Shown: positions 36,201 through 54,012, counted from the stretch's first letter. The stretch: DNA of 64,000 nucleotides from Dendrocalamus latiflorus (GCA_017311315.1 CM029650.1:25485675-25549674); one strand, 5' to 3'. Notes: a model not told the origin generated them from the sequence alone. A program made the numbers and translations.

Positions 36201-36758
36201 CTCATGGGCGCGAGAGCGCCCAAGCCTCACTTTTAATCCTGAGAAAAATTGGTTGGACAGTCATGGTGGTAATGACTGATGTATGATCGATATGGTTATT
36301 TTACATTCCCAAAAACCTCAAATTGCTTATTTATCTGGGCAGATGGTTCGGGGGTATGGTGCAGGTGTGCACGAGAGTGTGGTTTTGTGGTAGAACCGCC
36401 CAGATACCACTAAAGACTGAATCTTGTCATGTCAACCCGTGTAAAACAGTACAACCACAAGTCTGTAAAATACAACTTGGCTTAGTAGATTTACCGGACC
36501 CTGAAAGTCATCCTTCCAGGAGGAGGTGTGGGGTAGTGCAAACGGCAGTCTGTGTGACGGCTTGAATGGGACACTCGCAGAGGGTGAAGTTCTGCTATGG
36601 CGGGCTAGCAGGGGACGTAGCCAGCTGCTAGACGTTCAGAAGGAGAACATCCCGCACAACGTATGGGACCCACCGCAAGTGGGAGCGATCCATAGGGTGA
36701 AATGATGGAAGGGGCGAGGTACTTTGAAAAGTCACTGTGATGGTCTGCTCAACCACGC
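33241..36758 (+). repeat. Left LTR, truncated at its 3' side
   Basis: Collinear with 37143 to about 40404 of the right LTR, including the shared phrases AATACTTTGATCATGTTGAA, GTATGGGACCCACCGCAAGT-like and GATGGTCTGCTCAACCAC. A GC-rich, Pro-coding stretch (33790-34790) lies inside, and a tRNA-like segment occurs at 34791-34860. The repeat stops abruptly at 36758, where polyprotein sequence begins. Confidence 0.85.
34791..34860 (+). other. tRNA-like (SINE-like) segment inside the left LTR
   Basis: Begins GCGGCAGCTCGGTTGGTTAG, like a tRNA 5' end with an A-box region, contains GAGTTCGATTC like a B box, and ends GGCCGCA, whose GCCGC can pair with the initial GCGGC. The anticodon and T arms do not fold well, so this is a relic or SINE fragment and not a functional tRNA. 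A C-run and T-run follow. Confidence 0.45.
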
Positions 36759-37100
36759 TATGTCGGACCATTTCCAATTGCGGCTAAGAAAGGAGAAGTT
36801 GCTTACCAACTGGAACTACCCCCAAACTTATCGGACATACACAACGTCTTCCACGTGTCCCAACTTAAGAAATGTCTACGAGTACCTGAGGATTCAACTC
36901 CACTGGAGACAATTGAGCTTGAAGAAGATTTAACCTACAAGGAGCGCCCGATCAAGATCTTGGACACCGTAGAAAAGAAGACGAGAACTCAAACCATCCG
37001 CATGTGCAGAGTACAATGGAGCCATCACTCCAAGAAGGAAGCCATATGGGAGCGTGAAGATCAACTGCGAAAAGACTATCCCGACCTGTTTACTAGCTAG
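36759..37100 (+). pseudogene. Ty3/gypsy polyprotein C-terminus (integrase end and chromodomain), fragment
   Basis: An open frame of 113 codons ends at TAG 37098-37100. It starts in YVGPF, the usual integrase C-terminal motif, continues through GEVAYQLELPPNLS and NVFHVSQLKKCL, and ends with a chromodomain-like segment including VQWSHHSKKEAIWERED and the closing DYPDLF. This is the extreme C-terminus of a chromovirus-type polyprotein; everything upstream is deleted. The direct joint to LTR sequence marks the deletion breakpoint. Confidence 0.88.
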
Positions 37101-37142
37101 GCTGAATCTCGGGGTCGAGATTCTTTTTAAGGGAGGTAGGTT

Positions 37143-42012
<4,870 letters not shown>

Positions 42013-42585
42013 TAACTCTACTAGCTTTAAGGGCGTTCAAACTCAAAATTTACTTAAACTCAGAATATCTAAAGAAAGTTTTCACATGAATGCTTGAATG
42101 CGGTCGTAACCCTAACACGAAAACTTGCAATATCCTTTCTTCTTCCGATCTCTGTATTGGTGGAAAATAAAGCAAGACCGAGTACAACCAACTGTACTCA
42201 ACAAGTCACATGGGGAATTGCTATATAACTATTTGCTAGGATTTTCATGAGATGGGAATATAGTGGTTTCAGTATAATATATGTGGATATAGTTTTGTTA
42301 GTAAACATAGTTAAACACAAAAAAACAATAACTTCTTAAGGAATTGGGATTTGAAAACTTGATTACCAGACTTCAACATTTCCAAATCATTTTCAAATCT
42401 ACTTATGCTTCGTTAGTGGAAGCACCCATTAAACATAGCTTCATTTACTGAAAATACAGCGTATTCAAATACTATTAATCATGCGCCGGCAATTCGATCG
42501 CCACCTTGAATAGGAGCAATGAACTAGAAGCCTGTGCTTGCCTTGTCCAAGGTTTGAGGAATAAGGAGAAGTGGGAGTATTCGAT

Positions 42586-43692
42586 TCAATGACGCTGGAC
42601 GGCCTGGTTACGAAGCTCTTCTGAAGCGAAAGCAATGAGGAAATTTTCTAGCCAGAAGTTATGAATTAAGAAGCCACAGCAAGGTATGCCAATCCTCTCT
42701 TCAATCACCATAGCCGCTTCTTCCTTAGGTACTATGGCCGGTTGCCACCGACGTAGGCAACAAGTGAATGTTTGAGGTGATTCTCCAACTCCATATGCGA
42801 TGTGGTGTGTGGCATGACGCAAACAGCATGCTTCGGTCTCCCATCAGGATGTCCAGGCATGGCAAAGGAGAAGAAAACTCAACAAGGTATGAAACCCTCA
42901 GTTGACACCTCCAACGTGATGGCGTGACGGCTCTCTGAACCAGTTGCAGTCCCGTGTGAACCGAGAGGACTGGATTGGGGCGAGGAGGTCATTGGATCCA
43001 TGGTGGTGCTGTCAAGGGTTGGCGATGGGGCCCAAGTGGTTTGAAGCTTGCGACGGCGTAACTGCCTGCCCGCCTCTTATAGACTCCTTAGATGTTTGCA
43101 ATCCTTGATGTGGTGGCCGAAAGCCTTGCAACGTCTACACCGCATGGGGTTCCTGCAGTCGGCTTTGATGCGGTCAAGGGTCAAGCAATTCCAGCAACAA
43201 CCTACTAGGTCTGCAGGAACCTCCGACCTCTGGTCCGGCGGAGATGCCGACCGAGGGTCGATGCGCCTCTAACAGCGCCTATTGGTCACCACACACTAGC
43301 CATCGTCAGCTTCCAAGTTCCAACAGAGGGAGAAGGCGACCTTCTAGGCGAGACCGGGGAGGAGGAGCACCAAGCAGGGAAGTTGCCAGAGGTGGTGCCG
43401 AAATAGCCGCCGTCACCAGGGATTTCATCACCTTGGGTGCTGGTGCCAGAGACCCATCGACCACTGCCTCTAGGTAGGAAGCTAGACCCACACTAGGCCT
43501 AGAGGCCGGACTTTGAAAAGAAGATGATGGGTTTTCGTCTTCCCACCGCTGACCTTTGCTGCAACCAGCGTTGGTCGCATTCACCGGTGATGTCATCGGG
43601 AAGATGTGGCTAGGAGGGAGGTGGTAACAGGGTGGCCGACAACTGTAGGATTGCTGTGTCGATGAAGGCCGACGAGTCCAAGGTGGACTCAT
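42586..43692 (-). pseudogene. CCHC zinc-knuckle / DUF4283-like grass repeat gene, broken
   Basis: On the minus strand an open frame starts at 43692 (Ser/Pro-rich, MSPPWTRRPSS). In another frame two zinc knuckles follow at about 43200-43085: the first, CWNCLTLDRIKADC, has Arg where the knuckle His belongs; the second, CRRCKAFGHHIKDC, is complete. A stop TAA follows. A further frame (42822-42586) has FLIAFASEELRNQAV, similar to the DUF4283-type segment after such knuckles in grass gene families linked to retroelements. The frame changes and stop make a functional protein unlikely. Confidence 0.6.
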
Positions 43693-44260
43693 CCGGAGAG
43701 GAGAGTTTTAGGGAAAGCTTAGGAGTAGGAAAAGAGATGTTTCATTATGCATGTGCTAGAATTGAAACATGAGAAAAGAAATGGTAGGCCATACGATCAG
43801 TACCATTTATATGTTTTTTCCCCTCTCTCTCTCTGTCTGAAAAGACACGTTCACGAATAGCACGGGAACACATGGCGGCAATCACAAACACTCCAAGCGA
43901 GTCCAAGCAGCCCACACGAGTCAAGGCAGCCTCTGTCCTCCGCTCCTAGAGTCCTGTCTCCCTCCCCCCGTGCTCCCACACAAACAGCAGCAGCTAAAAT
44001 CCCAAACCCAAGAACCCTCCCTCCTGATTCCTGATCGAACTCCAGCCTGCCCATCCAGGTTCCTAGTCTCCAACATCCTTTCCTCCCACGCCGTCAAAAT
44101 CCAGTCTTTCGCTCTTTTTACGCTGTTTTCCTTCCCCAGACCGCACCAAGATCGGCCCTTTCAGATCAAACCGCAGAAATCAATCAAATCCAACAAGTAG
44201 GCTCTGCGAATTGCATGCTCTGGTCTTTGATTCAGGCGCGAAGCCTTCTCCTGGGGTCCC
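43693..44260 (+). promoter_or_regulatory. Promoter and 5' UTR region of the VSR gene
   Basis: A (CT)n microsatellite at about 43822-43836 is followed by a C-rich leader-like stretch. The 5' UTR probably lies within about 43900-44260. No clear TATA box was seen, consistent with a broadly expressed gene. This is inference. Confidence 0.4.
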
Positions 44261-47200
44261 ATGATGCTGCGCTTGCTGATTTGGGCGGCCTTCATGTGGA
44301 CTTGCTGCCACGGGAGGTTCGTCGTGGAAAAGAACAGCCTCAAGGTGACGGCGCCCGATGAGCTCAAGGGCACTTACGAGTGCGCCATCGGCAACTTTGG
44401 TGTGCCCCAGTACGGCGGCACCATGGTCGGTGTCGTCGCCTACCCAAAGGCCAACAGGAAGGCATGCAAGAGCTTCGACGATTTCGACATCTCCTACAAG
44501 GCCAAGCCCGGCTCCTTCCCCATCTTCCTGCTCGTTGACAGGGGAGGTGAGAAAATTACCAGTAAAAAAATTCCTTCTTTTCATCTTTTGGTTGCTAGGA
44601 CTGCAGTACAGTTGGTCTCTGTTAGGTCATCCATGTGTGATTTCGTTATTGTGAGTGAGCTAAGCTTTATATGCCTCGGTGGGTTGGATTGGACAGATTG
44701 CAGTCTATACATTGACTAGAACTGGGATAGCTTTTGTTTAATCGTGTGGTCTTTAGTTAGGTGGGTTGAAAATTAGATCTTGTCATTTGATGATGTGATT
44801 TAGTTGAATGTTCGTTCACCCAATTTGGTACAACGACCAAATCCGTGGCTTTTGTGGAGGAATCAAACTGAAAGCTCATGGTCAAGCCCTCCTACCTTTC
44901 ATAGTAGATAGGTCATTGTCTTGTTTCAACTTCCTATGACGTTCCACTGATTTGGTTTTCAACCAGTTATTATTTAGCATTTTTAATTTGTCTTCTCTGC
45001 GATGTTGCCTTCTCCTCGGTTAATTAAAATATACTGTGGATTACATAACATGGTTTTTGTGGTTATATATAGATTGCTTCTTCACAAAGAAGGCATGGAA
45101 TGCACAGAAAGCAGGAGCAGCGGCAATCCTTGTTGCTGATGACAAGGCTGAACCTCTAATTACAATGGACACTCCTGAAGAGAGTGGGAGGGCAGATTAT
45201 TTAGAGAATATCACCATTCCTTCAGCGCTGATAACCAAAAGTTTTGGGGACAGGCTCAAGAAAGCAATTGATAACGGTGACATGATTAATGTGAATTTGG
45301 ATTGGAGGGAGTCCCTGCCCCACCCTGATGAGCGTGTTGAGTATGAATTTTGGACTAACAGTAATGATGAATGTGGACCAAAATGCGATAGCCAGATTGA
45401 TTTCGTTAAGAGCTTCAAAGGAGCAGCACAGATCCTTGAGAAGAAGGGCTACACGCAGTTCACTCCTCGTTATATTACCTGGTATTGCCCAGAGGCCTTC
45501 ATTCTAAGCAAGCAGTGCAAGTCCCAGTGTATCAACCACGGGAGGTATTGTGCACCTGACCCAGAACAGGATTTCAGCAAAGGGTATGATGGGAAAGATG
45601 TTGTGGTTCAGAATTTACGTCAAGTTTGTGTTTATAAAGTAGCTAAGGAGAATGAGAAACCATGGTTGTGGTGGGACTATGTGACTGATTTTGCAATTCG
45701 GTGCCCAATGAAGGAAAAGAAGTACACTAAGGAATGTGCTGATGGAGTTATCAAGTCACTTGGTATGTTGGTGTTTGCTTATGCCTTTCTATTCTTTTAT
45801 TATGAGGTGCAGTAATTTTACTGAATACATTTATAATTTCCAGGCCTTGATCACAAAGCAATAGATAAGTGTATTGGTGATCCAGATGCTGACAAAGAAA
45901 ATCATGTGCTGAAAGCTGAACAGGATGCACAGGTTAGTACTTCAATGTGATCTTATCTGTTCTATCCGTCCCGCTTGTGATCGTAATATATCATTTTGGA
46001 CCGTTTTACATAGATTGGCAAGGGCTCTCGTGGTGATGTTACCATCTTACCAACACTGGTCATCAACAATAGACAATACAGAGGTGCATGCTCTTCAAAC
46101 CATTATAGTTCCAGCAAAAATTTTTTTTTTGAGGTTCCAGTCATGCTTATCCAAACATTTGTTTCTCAGGGAAACTTGACAAAGGAGCAGTTCTTAAAGC
46201 ACTTTGTGCAGGTTTTCGAGAAACTACTGAGCCTGCTGTTTGCTTGAGTGAAGGTTAGTGCATTGATTCCCCTGCTTTTTTCCTCAATTTGCTGCATTTG
46301 CAATGAATACTTATACTGCAAGCGTTGTTTTGTACCTTCCTCTTAAACATCTTCGATTCATGTTGGCAAACTGTAGATATACAAACAAACGAGTGCTTGG
46401 AGAACAATGGTGGCTGTTGGCAAGATAAGGCTGCTAACATCAGCGCATGCAAGGTACTTCTGGTTGTCTTATCTTTTCTGCTAAATTCTAGTTCACGGGA
46501 TATGCATATGATACTTGTTTAGGGTTTAGCCTTGTGTTCCTAGTGTTTTAGGGTTTAGTCTTGTGTGTGTCCTATGTAGTCTATTTGTCCATTGGGTTAT
46601 TGCAATACAACTAACTATTCAGCCCCAATTCCTCTCTTCTCCACTAAATTTAACATGGTATCAAAACATAGATCCAAATCCTAGCCTCTATCTATTCCAC
46701 CACGGTCGCTACCCCTAGGAGGAGCAGTCTCCACTCCCGGGGAAGCATCCAAATTAGTTTTTACTCTTTAGTTGTAGTAGTCTTCTACTAGTATAGCTAC
46801 AACAGCAATCCCCATCGATCCCGAGCTCTTTCTTGCTGGATCTCGTCATTGACAGCCTCTGGAGCTCTCCTTAGTTGTGCTAAGTTGTGTGTGCTATGAT
46901 GCTTGTGGGTTGCTGCTTACCAAGGAGAGGTGTTTTGCTGCTGTCTTGGTCTGGTTGTTGCTGGCTTGCTGCTGCTAGAATCTTTAGTCCTTTTCCTTTG
47001 CTTTGATATCCATCGAGTCCATCCAAGTCTGTTGCATCTCTCTTCCCGTTTGTCGAAGCCATGCTAGTCCGTCAATTCCTTTGTCGATCAGCCGATTGCT
47101 GTTTCTTTTTCGGGTTGCCGTGATCCGTCCAATTGGATCTAGTGCGGTCGCCCGCATCATCATCATTGTTGATGGGACCTTTGCCTTCTTGGTTCTCTCT

Positions 47201-49207
47201 CGTAGCCATCTTGCTACACATCTTCACATTCATTGCGACTCTTGATCAATGGCCTTCTTTGTCGTCGTCATCACGCATCTTTCTCCGCCTTGCCTCGTGG
47301 GCGTGATTTGATCTCTCACTCTCTCTTCATCAGCTTGATTTGACACATCTCTTCCCCAAGACTCGATGTGCAATGAACCATATGTGCGTGTGAACAGCTT
47401 GCGAAGGCTTTAGGTACCGCCTTGTGAATGGCCGTCATCAGTATGTGAAGAGCCAAAGAACAATTTGCGAAGGCTTCGAGGGACCACTTGGTCGAGAAGG
47501 AGATTGTTTGCGACCAGATAGATTTTTGTTCAAGCATTGCATGCTTCGACGACATCTTCAAGCTCGGACTTCAGATTTATCTTTTTTTAGTGTCATCCCT
47601 CTAGTGTCAACCCTTTTAAATGCAATGTTATTACATACGCCTTACATTTAAGGGAGTGTTAATGGTATTTATGGTGTTAAGGGTAATTATGGTATTTCCT
47701 AGTGTTCTAAGGTTTAGTCTTGTGTGTGTCCTATGTTGTCAGGGGTATCCCAGTTCATGACATATGTAGTCTATATATTTGCCACTTGGGCTGTTGCAAT
47801 ACAACCAACTATTCAACCCCAATTCCTCTCTTCTCCACTAAATTTAACAACTTGTCTGATATATATGTAGGATACTTTCCGTGGAAGAGTTTGCAAATGT
47901 CCGGTTGTGAAAGGTGTACAATTCGTTGGTGATGGCTACACTCAATGCGAAGGTATATAACTATATATACTGCAAGAAATTAGGAGATAATTTTCTTGCC
48001 ATCTTCTTTGTTTATTTTGAGTATTTAAATAAGTGTTGACTGTGTTGTTTCTTTTTGTGACCTGCAAGATTAGCCTTATTGACTATTTAACTATACCTGC
48101 CCTTGTTATTTTAGCTTCGGGATCTGGGCGTTGTGAGATTAACAATGGAGGATGTTGGAAGGAAACCAGGAATGGCCAGACGTACTCTGCCTGCACTGTA
48201 AGCTATCAGTTGGGATTTTTTGCTTAGTGGTGCCACATGTATTGTCAAAAATCTAAAAGCATATTTGTGGAGTTTGTAACCTACAGGATGACGGCTGTAA
48301 ATGCCCAGATGGGTTCAAAGGTGATGGTACCCACAAATGTGAAGGTAACAGTCAATTCCTGAACTCCATTAGGCTATTAGAAGTGCTTGCGTGTCCCACA
48401 AAATTTGTATGTTTTAATGGACAGATGTGAGTATGCACCTAAGAATTTGCTGGCAGAGTCAAAGCGTGTTGGATATCATTGGTCATGTTGCTCCTTTGTT
48501 GTTGTGCTGATGGGAAATATTTTGTGACAGATATTAACGAATGCAAGGAAAACACTGCATGCCAGTGCAAGGAATGCAAATGCAAGAACACATGGGGAAG
48601 CTACGAGTGCAGCTGCAGTGGAGGCTTGCTGTACATGAAAGAGCATGATACATGCATAAGTATGTGCATATCTTTTCTATATATCTTATTATTATATCAG
48701 TAGTTGCACTTATATACCCAAGCTAATCAGTGAGATTTGGAGATCATAAGGTCCCACAAATTGCAGGCTAGTTAATCTATTTGAGGTGCACCAATCTGAT
48801 TGGTGATTATTTCTTCAGTAGATTAGCTGTTGAAAAGCTTGAGATAGCAACATATAGTATAAGTCTGAGAATTGACTTGAGTGATACTAAATTTGCATTC
48901 ATCGTATTCAGGCAAAAGTGCAGCAGCACAGGTAGGGTGGAGCTTCTTGTGGGTTATCTTCTTTGGCCTAGTGGCAGCAGGAATTGCAGGATATGCAGTG
49001 TACAAGTACAGGATCCGGGTATGAATGATACGGACAACTTCTGCAAGTTAATTATCTGCTCATAACTCTAGGTTGGCATCTAATTTTGTTCTGCTTTTCT
49101 GCTTACAGAGCTACATGGATTCAGAGATCCGTGCCATCATGGCTCAGTACATGCCCCTGGACAACCAAGGAGAGATTCCGAATCATTCGCACCATATTGA
49201 GATGTGA
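44261..49207 (+). CDS. VSR: Vacuolar sorting receptor (BP80/VSR family)
   Basis: Twelve exons: 44261-44546, 45073-45762, 45844-45932, 46014-46083, 46170-46253, 46377-46453, 47871-47952, 48115-48197, 48287-48344, 48531-48659, 48912-49018, 49109-49207. All junctions are GT-AG and frame is kept, giving 617 residues, normal for the family. Signal peptide (about 1-18); a protease-associated domain (about 50-165, with FLLVDRGDCFFTKKAWNAQ-like sequence); a Cys-rich middle with YCPEAFILSKQCKSQC; EGF-like repeats (about 407-550, with CLENNGGCW, DINECK and YECSC); one transmembrane helix (about 559-580); and a short cytosolic tail with the YMPL (YxxPhi) signal at 599-602. Such receptors carry cargo with NPIR-type signals from the Golgi/TGN to the vacuole. 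The neighbour EF-P is convergent and unrelated. Intron 6 is enlarged by a Copia-like insertion. Confidence 0.95.
46518..47849 (+). mobile_element. Non-autonomous Copia-like LTR element in VSR intron 6
   Basis: Two short direct repeats end identically in CCACTAAATTTAACA: the left about 46518-46655 and the right 47657-47849. Right after the left one is TGGTATCAAAACATAG, resembling the initiator-Met tRNA primer site usual in Copia elements. AAGGGAG precedes the right repeat as a purine tract. Flanks ACTTG (46513-46517 and 47850-47854) match. The left repeat lacks about 35 bp and its TG start. The 1-kb interior has no gag or pol. Confidence 0.78.
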
Positions 49208-50329
49208 AGAGCAAAGCAGCTTCGACCTTATGAGAATGATGAAGAGAGGAAAGTAACACTTGTTTTGCATGTGTATCACCGTAACGATCTTATGTGTAGC
49301 ATACTAAGACCCTCCTGTAAATGTCTAAGACCATCTTGCAACCCGTAGCTTAGGCTTGTACCCTGTACCTACCTAGGCATGCCTCCGACCTAATAATTCT
49401 GATGACCTCTTCCCTTATCAGAAAAGAGATGGCACACTCGTGTGGTCTTTCCTCTCTTTTTTTTTTTCATGGAGATGTGTGTGCTCCTCTCCTCTTAGTT
49501 TTCGATTGTGGCTTCGGACACGGCTTCGATCACGGTTTCGACCAATGCTCCGACTATTGGTTTCGATCACTTACAACTCAATAAGATTAATTCTAACATG
49601 CCATTGCTGTCGCAAGTCCCTTACAATCCCTCCGTTAAGCATGTAAGATTTTTCCGAAATGCACAAATTGCCCACGCACTTGTGGCAGCCCGCATCCATG
49701 CTAGCCATCCAAATAAAATCTGACGATGTACATCAAGGCCAAGAAATCCACGTGGAGGCCGCGACTTCCCTATGCTATTGCCAGGCCTATGCATGGTCGC
49801 ATGATGATTCCTTCTTCTTGTTAAAATCTAATAATCTAATGTAATCCAGTAATTCCCCAACCCAACCAAAGGAACACAGATCGATCGCAAGGCCAGGGCG
49901 AGATATTAATGAATGTTGCATTGAATCTTGAAGCAGCAACTCCTGTGGTACGAGTTCTGTTTTGATGAAATGATGTAGATAGACGTTAGTGTCAGGAATC
50001 AGGATGTGCTTTGTTCAGTGTTTGGCTCAGTCATTGCATCTGACAGGGAAGTTCTTCCTACGAGTTTGGTCATGGAACTTGTGTACGAGGGAACAAAAAA
50101 AAGCAGGAAAGTGCTTTGCTCATATTCTCTCTGGTGAATACATAGTGAAGGAATTTTAAGACGCAGGTCGAAGAATTTTAACAGAATTTAATGCCTGGTG
50201 TCGAGAGTACGGATGCAATGAACGATGTAGTGAACAGTGAAGCCTGTACATCTCAGGGGGCAAAAAAGAGCAGGGCTTTCGTACAGGTGAATAGGCAAAC
50301 AAAATGGACGACCCAAAAAAAACTCTCCT
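49208..50329. other. Convergent intergenic region between VSR and EF-P
   Basis: Holds the VSR 3' UTR (roughly to 49400) and, on the other strand, the EF-P 3' UTR. Open frames here have no recognisable content. No repeat was recognised. Confidence 0.4.
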
Positions 50330-53232
50330 CTACGCTCGGTTCATATACTGGCCGGTTCTTGAATCAACCAGGATATTATCGCCAACATTCACAAACGAGG
50401 GCACAGTGACAACAGCTCCTGTTTCCAGGGTTGCAGGTTTTGTTCCTCCTACAAAATATAGTAACAAGATTATTCTGAATTCTGATAAGGTTCATAGAAG
50501 AAACATTCGAGACAATGTTGTGATCTCCGTAACTAGGTTGTATGTGGTCACTTTTATTAGCAAGATGTATGAGTGGTCACTTTTATTAGCAAGATGTGTG
50601 ACTAAACAACCACAGGATCATTTTGCAGCAGCAATGCAGCATACTAGAGAATTCTCTACCTTGTGCACTGTCACCTTGCCCCGGGTCTGTATCAGTTACA
50701 GCCAGCCTAACAGTGATGGGAAGTTCAAAATCAATGATCTACAAACATTATCAAAGTTAATGGCCAATATCATTTGCTGCGCAATAATATATAACACAAT
50801 CAACTTGTATACTGTGGAAAATTATGAGATGGCAATTCACTAGTTGATTGAATATGAAAAGATATGAGAAGATAATTCATTAGTTTGATTGGATATCAGA
50901 TGAGGTGAAAACAAAATAGGAAATACCCGCCCATTCCAGTAAAGCAAATTGCAATCCATTCCCTCTTTCAACCATTTTTGCTTGTCAGCAACCTCTGCCT
51001 CGTTTAAGCGACTTTCTTCAAAGGTCGTCTGGAAAAGGAAACTAATAATGAGAGCATTGTACACTAGAAGAACACATAAAAGCACTTATCCTATTTTAGT
51101 AACGGGTTGGATGAAAAATGAAAGGGGAGGAACTAAGGTTTATTCCTTGCTCCCAAGATAACAGTTTATATATATCCCGCATTGGAAGATTGCTGGCAAA
51201 ACTTAAATAGACACTAGTTCTAGGCTTCTGGCACTAGTTTCTACATGACCATTGAGTTTGAATGCTTGATTATGTACTTCTGACGTCCACACGTTGCTAC
51301 CAGGATTTCAGGTTTAAACTTGTTTGGAAATTTAGAGGTGCAAGTGGCTTGGTTTGTGTTCAGATATCATGCTTTCTGGGAAGATGGAAAATTAAACTCT
51401 AGTTTTCTGAAATTTCATCATTATTTTCTGAAAAGGCAACTGAAATTGCAGTATTGCACTATTGTGCCAATGCCTAACTCTTCACTTCTTATTAAAAACT
51501 TTCCACATGGCAATTTGAAGTTTTCCTTAATAAACTGTAGTTTGCAATTGCATCATGAAAACATATGAAGTATATAGGCAGCTAGCAAATACTTTTGAAT
51601 GAAAATTGGAGTATGTACCAGATCCATGAACACAAACTGGGAGCCATCTTTATATGTAAATTGCTTGGTTTCCTTTGAAATGGATGCTTCCGGGATCTGA
51701 AAGCGTAATAAAGAAGTTCATTTAATTGTTGCATAACTCAAAAACACTGAGGAAGAGATGATGAGCATTACATGAGTGATGAGTTGGTTGAATGAAAGGC
51801 AACCCACAGTAGGCGGAAATAATAGCATACAACTCCACAAAGTAATGAATTAAGAAAAAGTTCACTGTTTGGTTTACTAAGCTAAAGCATGTACTACTAC
51901 TGACACACCACAAAGGTAACTGCTGAACTCTGCTTCAGATTCTGAAAAGTGAGTTTCTGCTCAGATTACCGTACTCCCAGCTCGAAAGGTTTTCTCAACT
52001 GTGTTGCCTGAGATATAATTGCGCATTTTTGTCCTCACAAAAGCAGCACCTTTTCCAGGCTTGACATGAAGAAACTCTGTTGTTGAATGGAGATGGGAAA
52101 TTTGATTAATATGTTGGTCATATTGAGACCATTTGAAATAAAATAGAACAGACGAACAACCAATGGTGAATTATCATATATTTATACCAAAAAGAGGCTG
52201 ACACTTCAACTGTGCTTTTTCATATGGAAAAACTCCACTTTCTCAGCAGCTTTATTATTACAACTTGTGTTTTCATTAAGCACCATAGTAATTAAAAGAA
52301 GCATAGCAGTAAGGGTGCATTGAAAAGTGAAGCCCACTTGATAAAGAATAACAGCCATGTGTAGCGTTAAGTAGATGCAAGAATGCAAAGATTAAACCAA
52401 TGATAGCCCATTTGTTCTCCTACAAACTAGAAAGTAAACAAAAGAGGTAGTTCATCAGAAACAGTCGAGATAACAACCAACAAAACCCTTATTGCGCTGT
52501 TCAGCAGAAACATTGCCCCATTGCTTAAAAAAACACATGGATCCGCAGTGCGGCACAAGGAAATTTCTTTGCATAGAAGGCATTACTTCAAACGAACACG
52601 AGCCATTACTTCGATAGACATTTTGGGCAGAGGCTACAGCTTGACTACACAGGGAAAGGTTAGAGGTACCTAATTTCCCAAGTTCACAATGCTTGGAACT
52701 GAACCAATAAATCACCAAACGTTAAGCAGCGAGGTACATTGACTGGATTTCTCGAAATTATGAAATGGCTCCTTCAGGTGCAAGAACAGAAGCTACATCT
52801 ACAAGTCTATCCACCCAGAGAAGTCCCCCAAGAATCAATTGTAGGTAGGGAAAAATAGACATGGGGGGGGGGGGGGGATTTTTAGCTGGTACCAAGAACC
52901 CTCCACGGCGCGCCGTCCACCTCGACGTTGGTTCCCACCCTGATGTCATTACTCGACAGCGCATAAACCCCTGAAAGGAACAAGTTCAGAAACCACATAG
53001 AAAGTCAAGAGAGCGAACCAAAGAGCCCACCCCAATCCAAGAAGTACGGAGCAAATGGTGGGTCGAGGGAGAGCAGAGGCTACTTACGGGTGAAGCGGGA
53101 GCGGAGGGGCGCGAGGCGGAGGGGTAGTGCTCCGGCGAGGCAGGAGGACGGCCGGCGGAGTTGGACGGAGGAGTTAGCGGCGACACGGTGGTGGTGATGG
53201 GCGGCGCCGGCGAGGTGGCGGAGAGAAGCCAT
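50330..53232 (-). CDS. Elongation factor P, probably plastid-targeted
   Basis: Seven minus-strand exons: 53232-53088, 52970-52893, 52076-51970, 51696-51619, 51028-50927, 50738-50660, 50448-50330. All are GT-AG and in frame, giving 235 residues. The first ~48 residues are Ala/Arg/His/Ser-rich with few acids, a likely chloroplast transit peptide. The mature part begins SSNDIRVGTNVEVDG and has the three EF-P domains: the KPGKG loop (Lys about 83, the residue modified in many bacteria), FEESRLNEAEVADKQKWL and NLLYWNG in the middle, and a C-terminal domain ending LVDSRTGQYMNRA. EF-P relieves ribosome stalling at proline runs and acts in bacterial-type (here organellar) translation. Intron 6 holds a ~30-bp direct duplication (about 50547 and 50577). 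Confidence 0.93.
52863..52877. repeat. G15 homopolymer in EF-P intron 2
   Basis: Fifteen consecutive G on the plus strand, C on the transcribed strand, 16 bp beyond the exon 2 donor site. Length may vary or be a sequencing artefact. Confidence 0.85.
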
Positions 53233-53773
53233 TATTGTTGTTTCGTTCTTGTCCGCCGTCCCCGCGGGCCTTTGTGGTTGATGATGATAAGGGAAGCAAA
53301 GAGAGCCATTCTTTCGCTGACACCGGGGCCACACGAGGGCCCACATGTCATTGGGAGATAGCTTTTGCTTGCGCAGCCCAGTACAGAGCCCCAAATTTCT
53401 TAGGGCTCGGTTGGGCTGGACAGATCCGGCCCAGCACAAACTGATAGACTGCAGTCACTCACAGGAGAGATACTTCTATGCTTTTTCTCAATAACGATAT
53501 ATATATAATTTTTCAAATATGATGAATGAATGATGGATAGATGTTACTTGTCTCTTCATTTGTTTTGAAATTAGTGATGCTCTTATTAGAGAGAAAAACA
53601 TACAAGCACTGCTCCACTCACATTCATCGCATCTAGGACGTGATTGGTTACCGGGCCTCTTTTTTTTATACTGTGGCTTATTAGCTTAATAAATAGTTAT
53701 TGTTAAGATAGGTTGAAAGATAAAAGCCACTGGAAAAAAAAACAGGGATAAAGCTTAGGCCAGGCTTCTCAGG
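53233..53773. other. Upstream region of EF-P
   Basis: The first ~250 bp are GC-rich and are the probable EF-P promoter and 5' UTR on the minus strand. Beyond 53460 the DNA is AT-rich. No core promoter element is clear. Confidence 0.35.
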
Positions 53774-54012
53774 GCCTGTTCTTTTGGGCTTTTGAAATCG
53801 GCTTTTGGCTTTTGCTACAGTACCTAACTTTCAAACGGAGTATTTTTTCAAAACGGGGTCTACAAGTTAAACGATCTACACGTTAAAAGCCCAATATCTG
53901 TACCAGCCAAAATCGCAAGTGAGTATCTGTCTCTCCATAATTTGTACCGTAAACAGCCAAAATTTAAAATTTTCAGTCAAAAGTCATAAGCTACAGTCGA
54001 AAAGAACAGGCT
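53774..54012. mobile_element. MITE, family B copy 2
   Basis: A 239-bp element with inverted ends GCCTGTTCTTTT and AAAAGAACAGGC, close to a direct repeat TCTCA on both sides (53767-53771 and 54013-54017; two extra G lie before the left end). Collinear with 6873-7109. Class uncertain, perhaps hAT-like. Confidence 0.72.
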
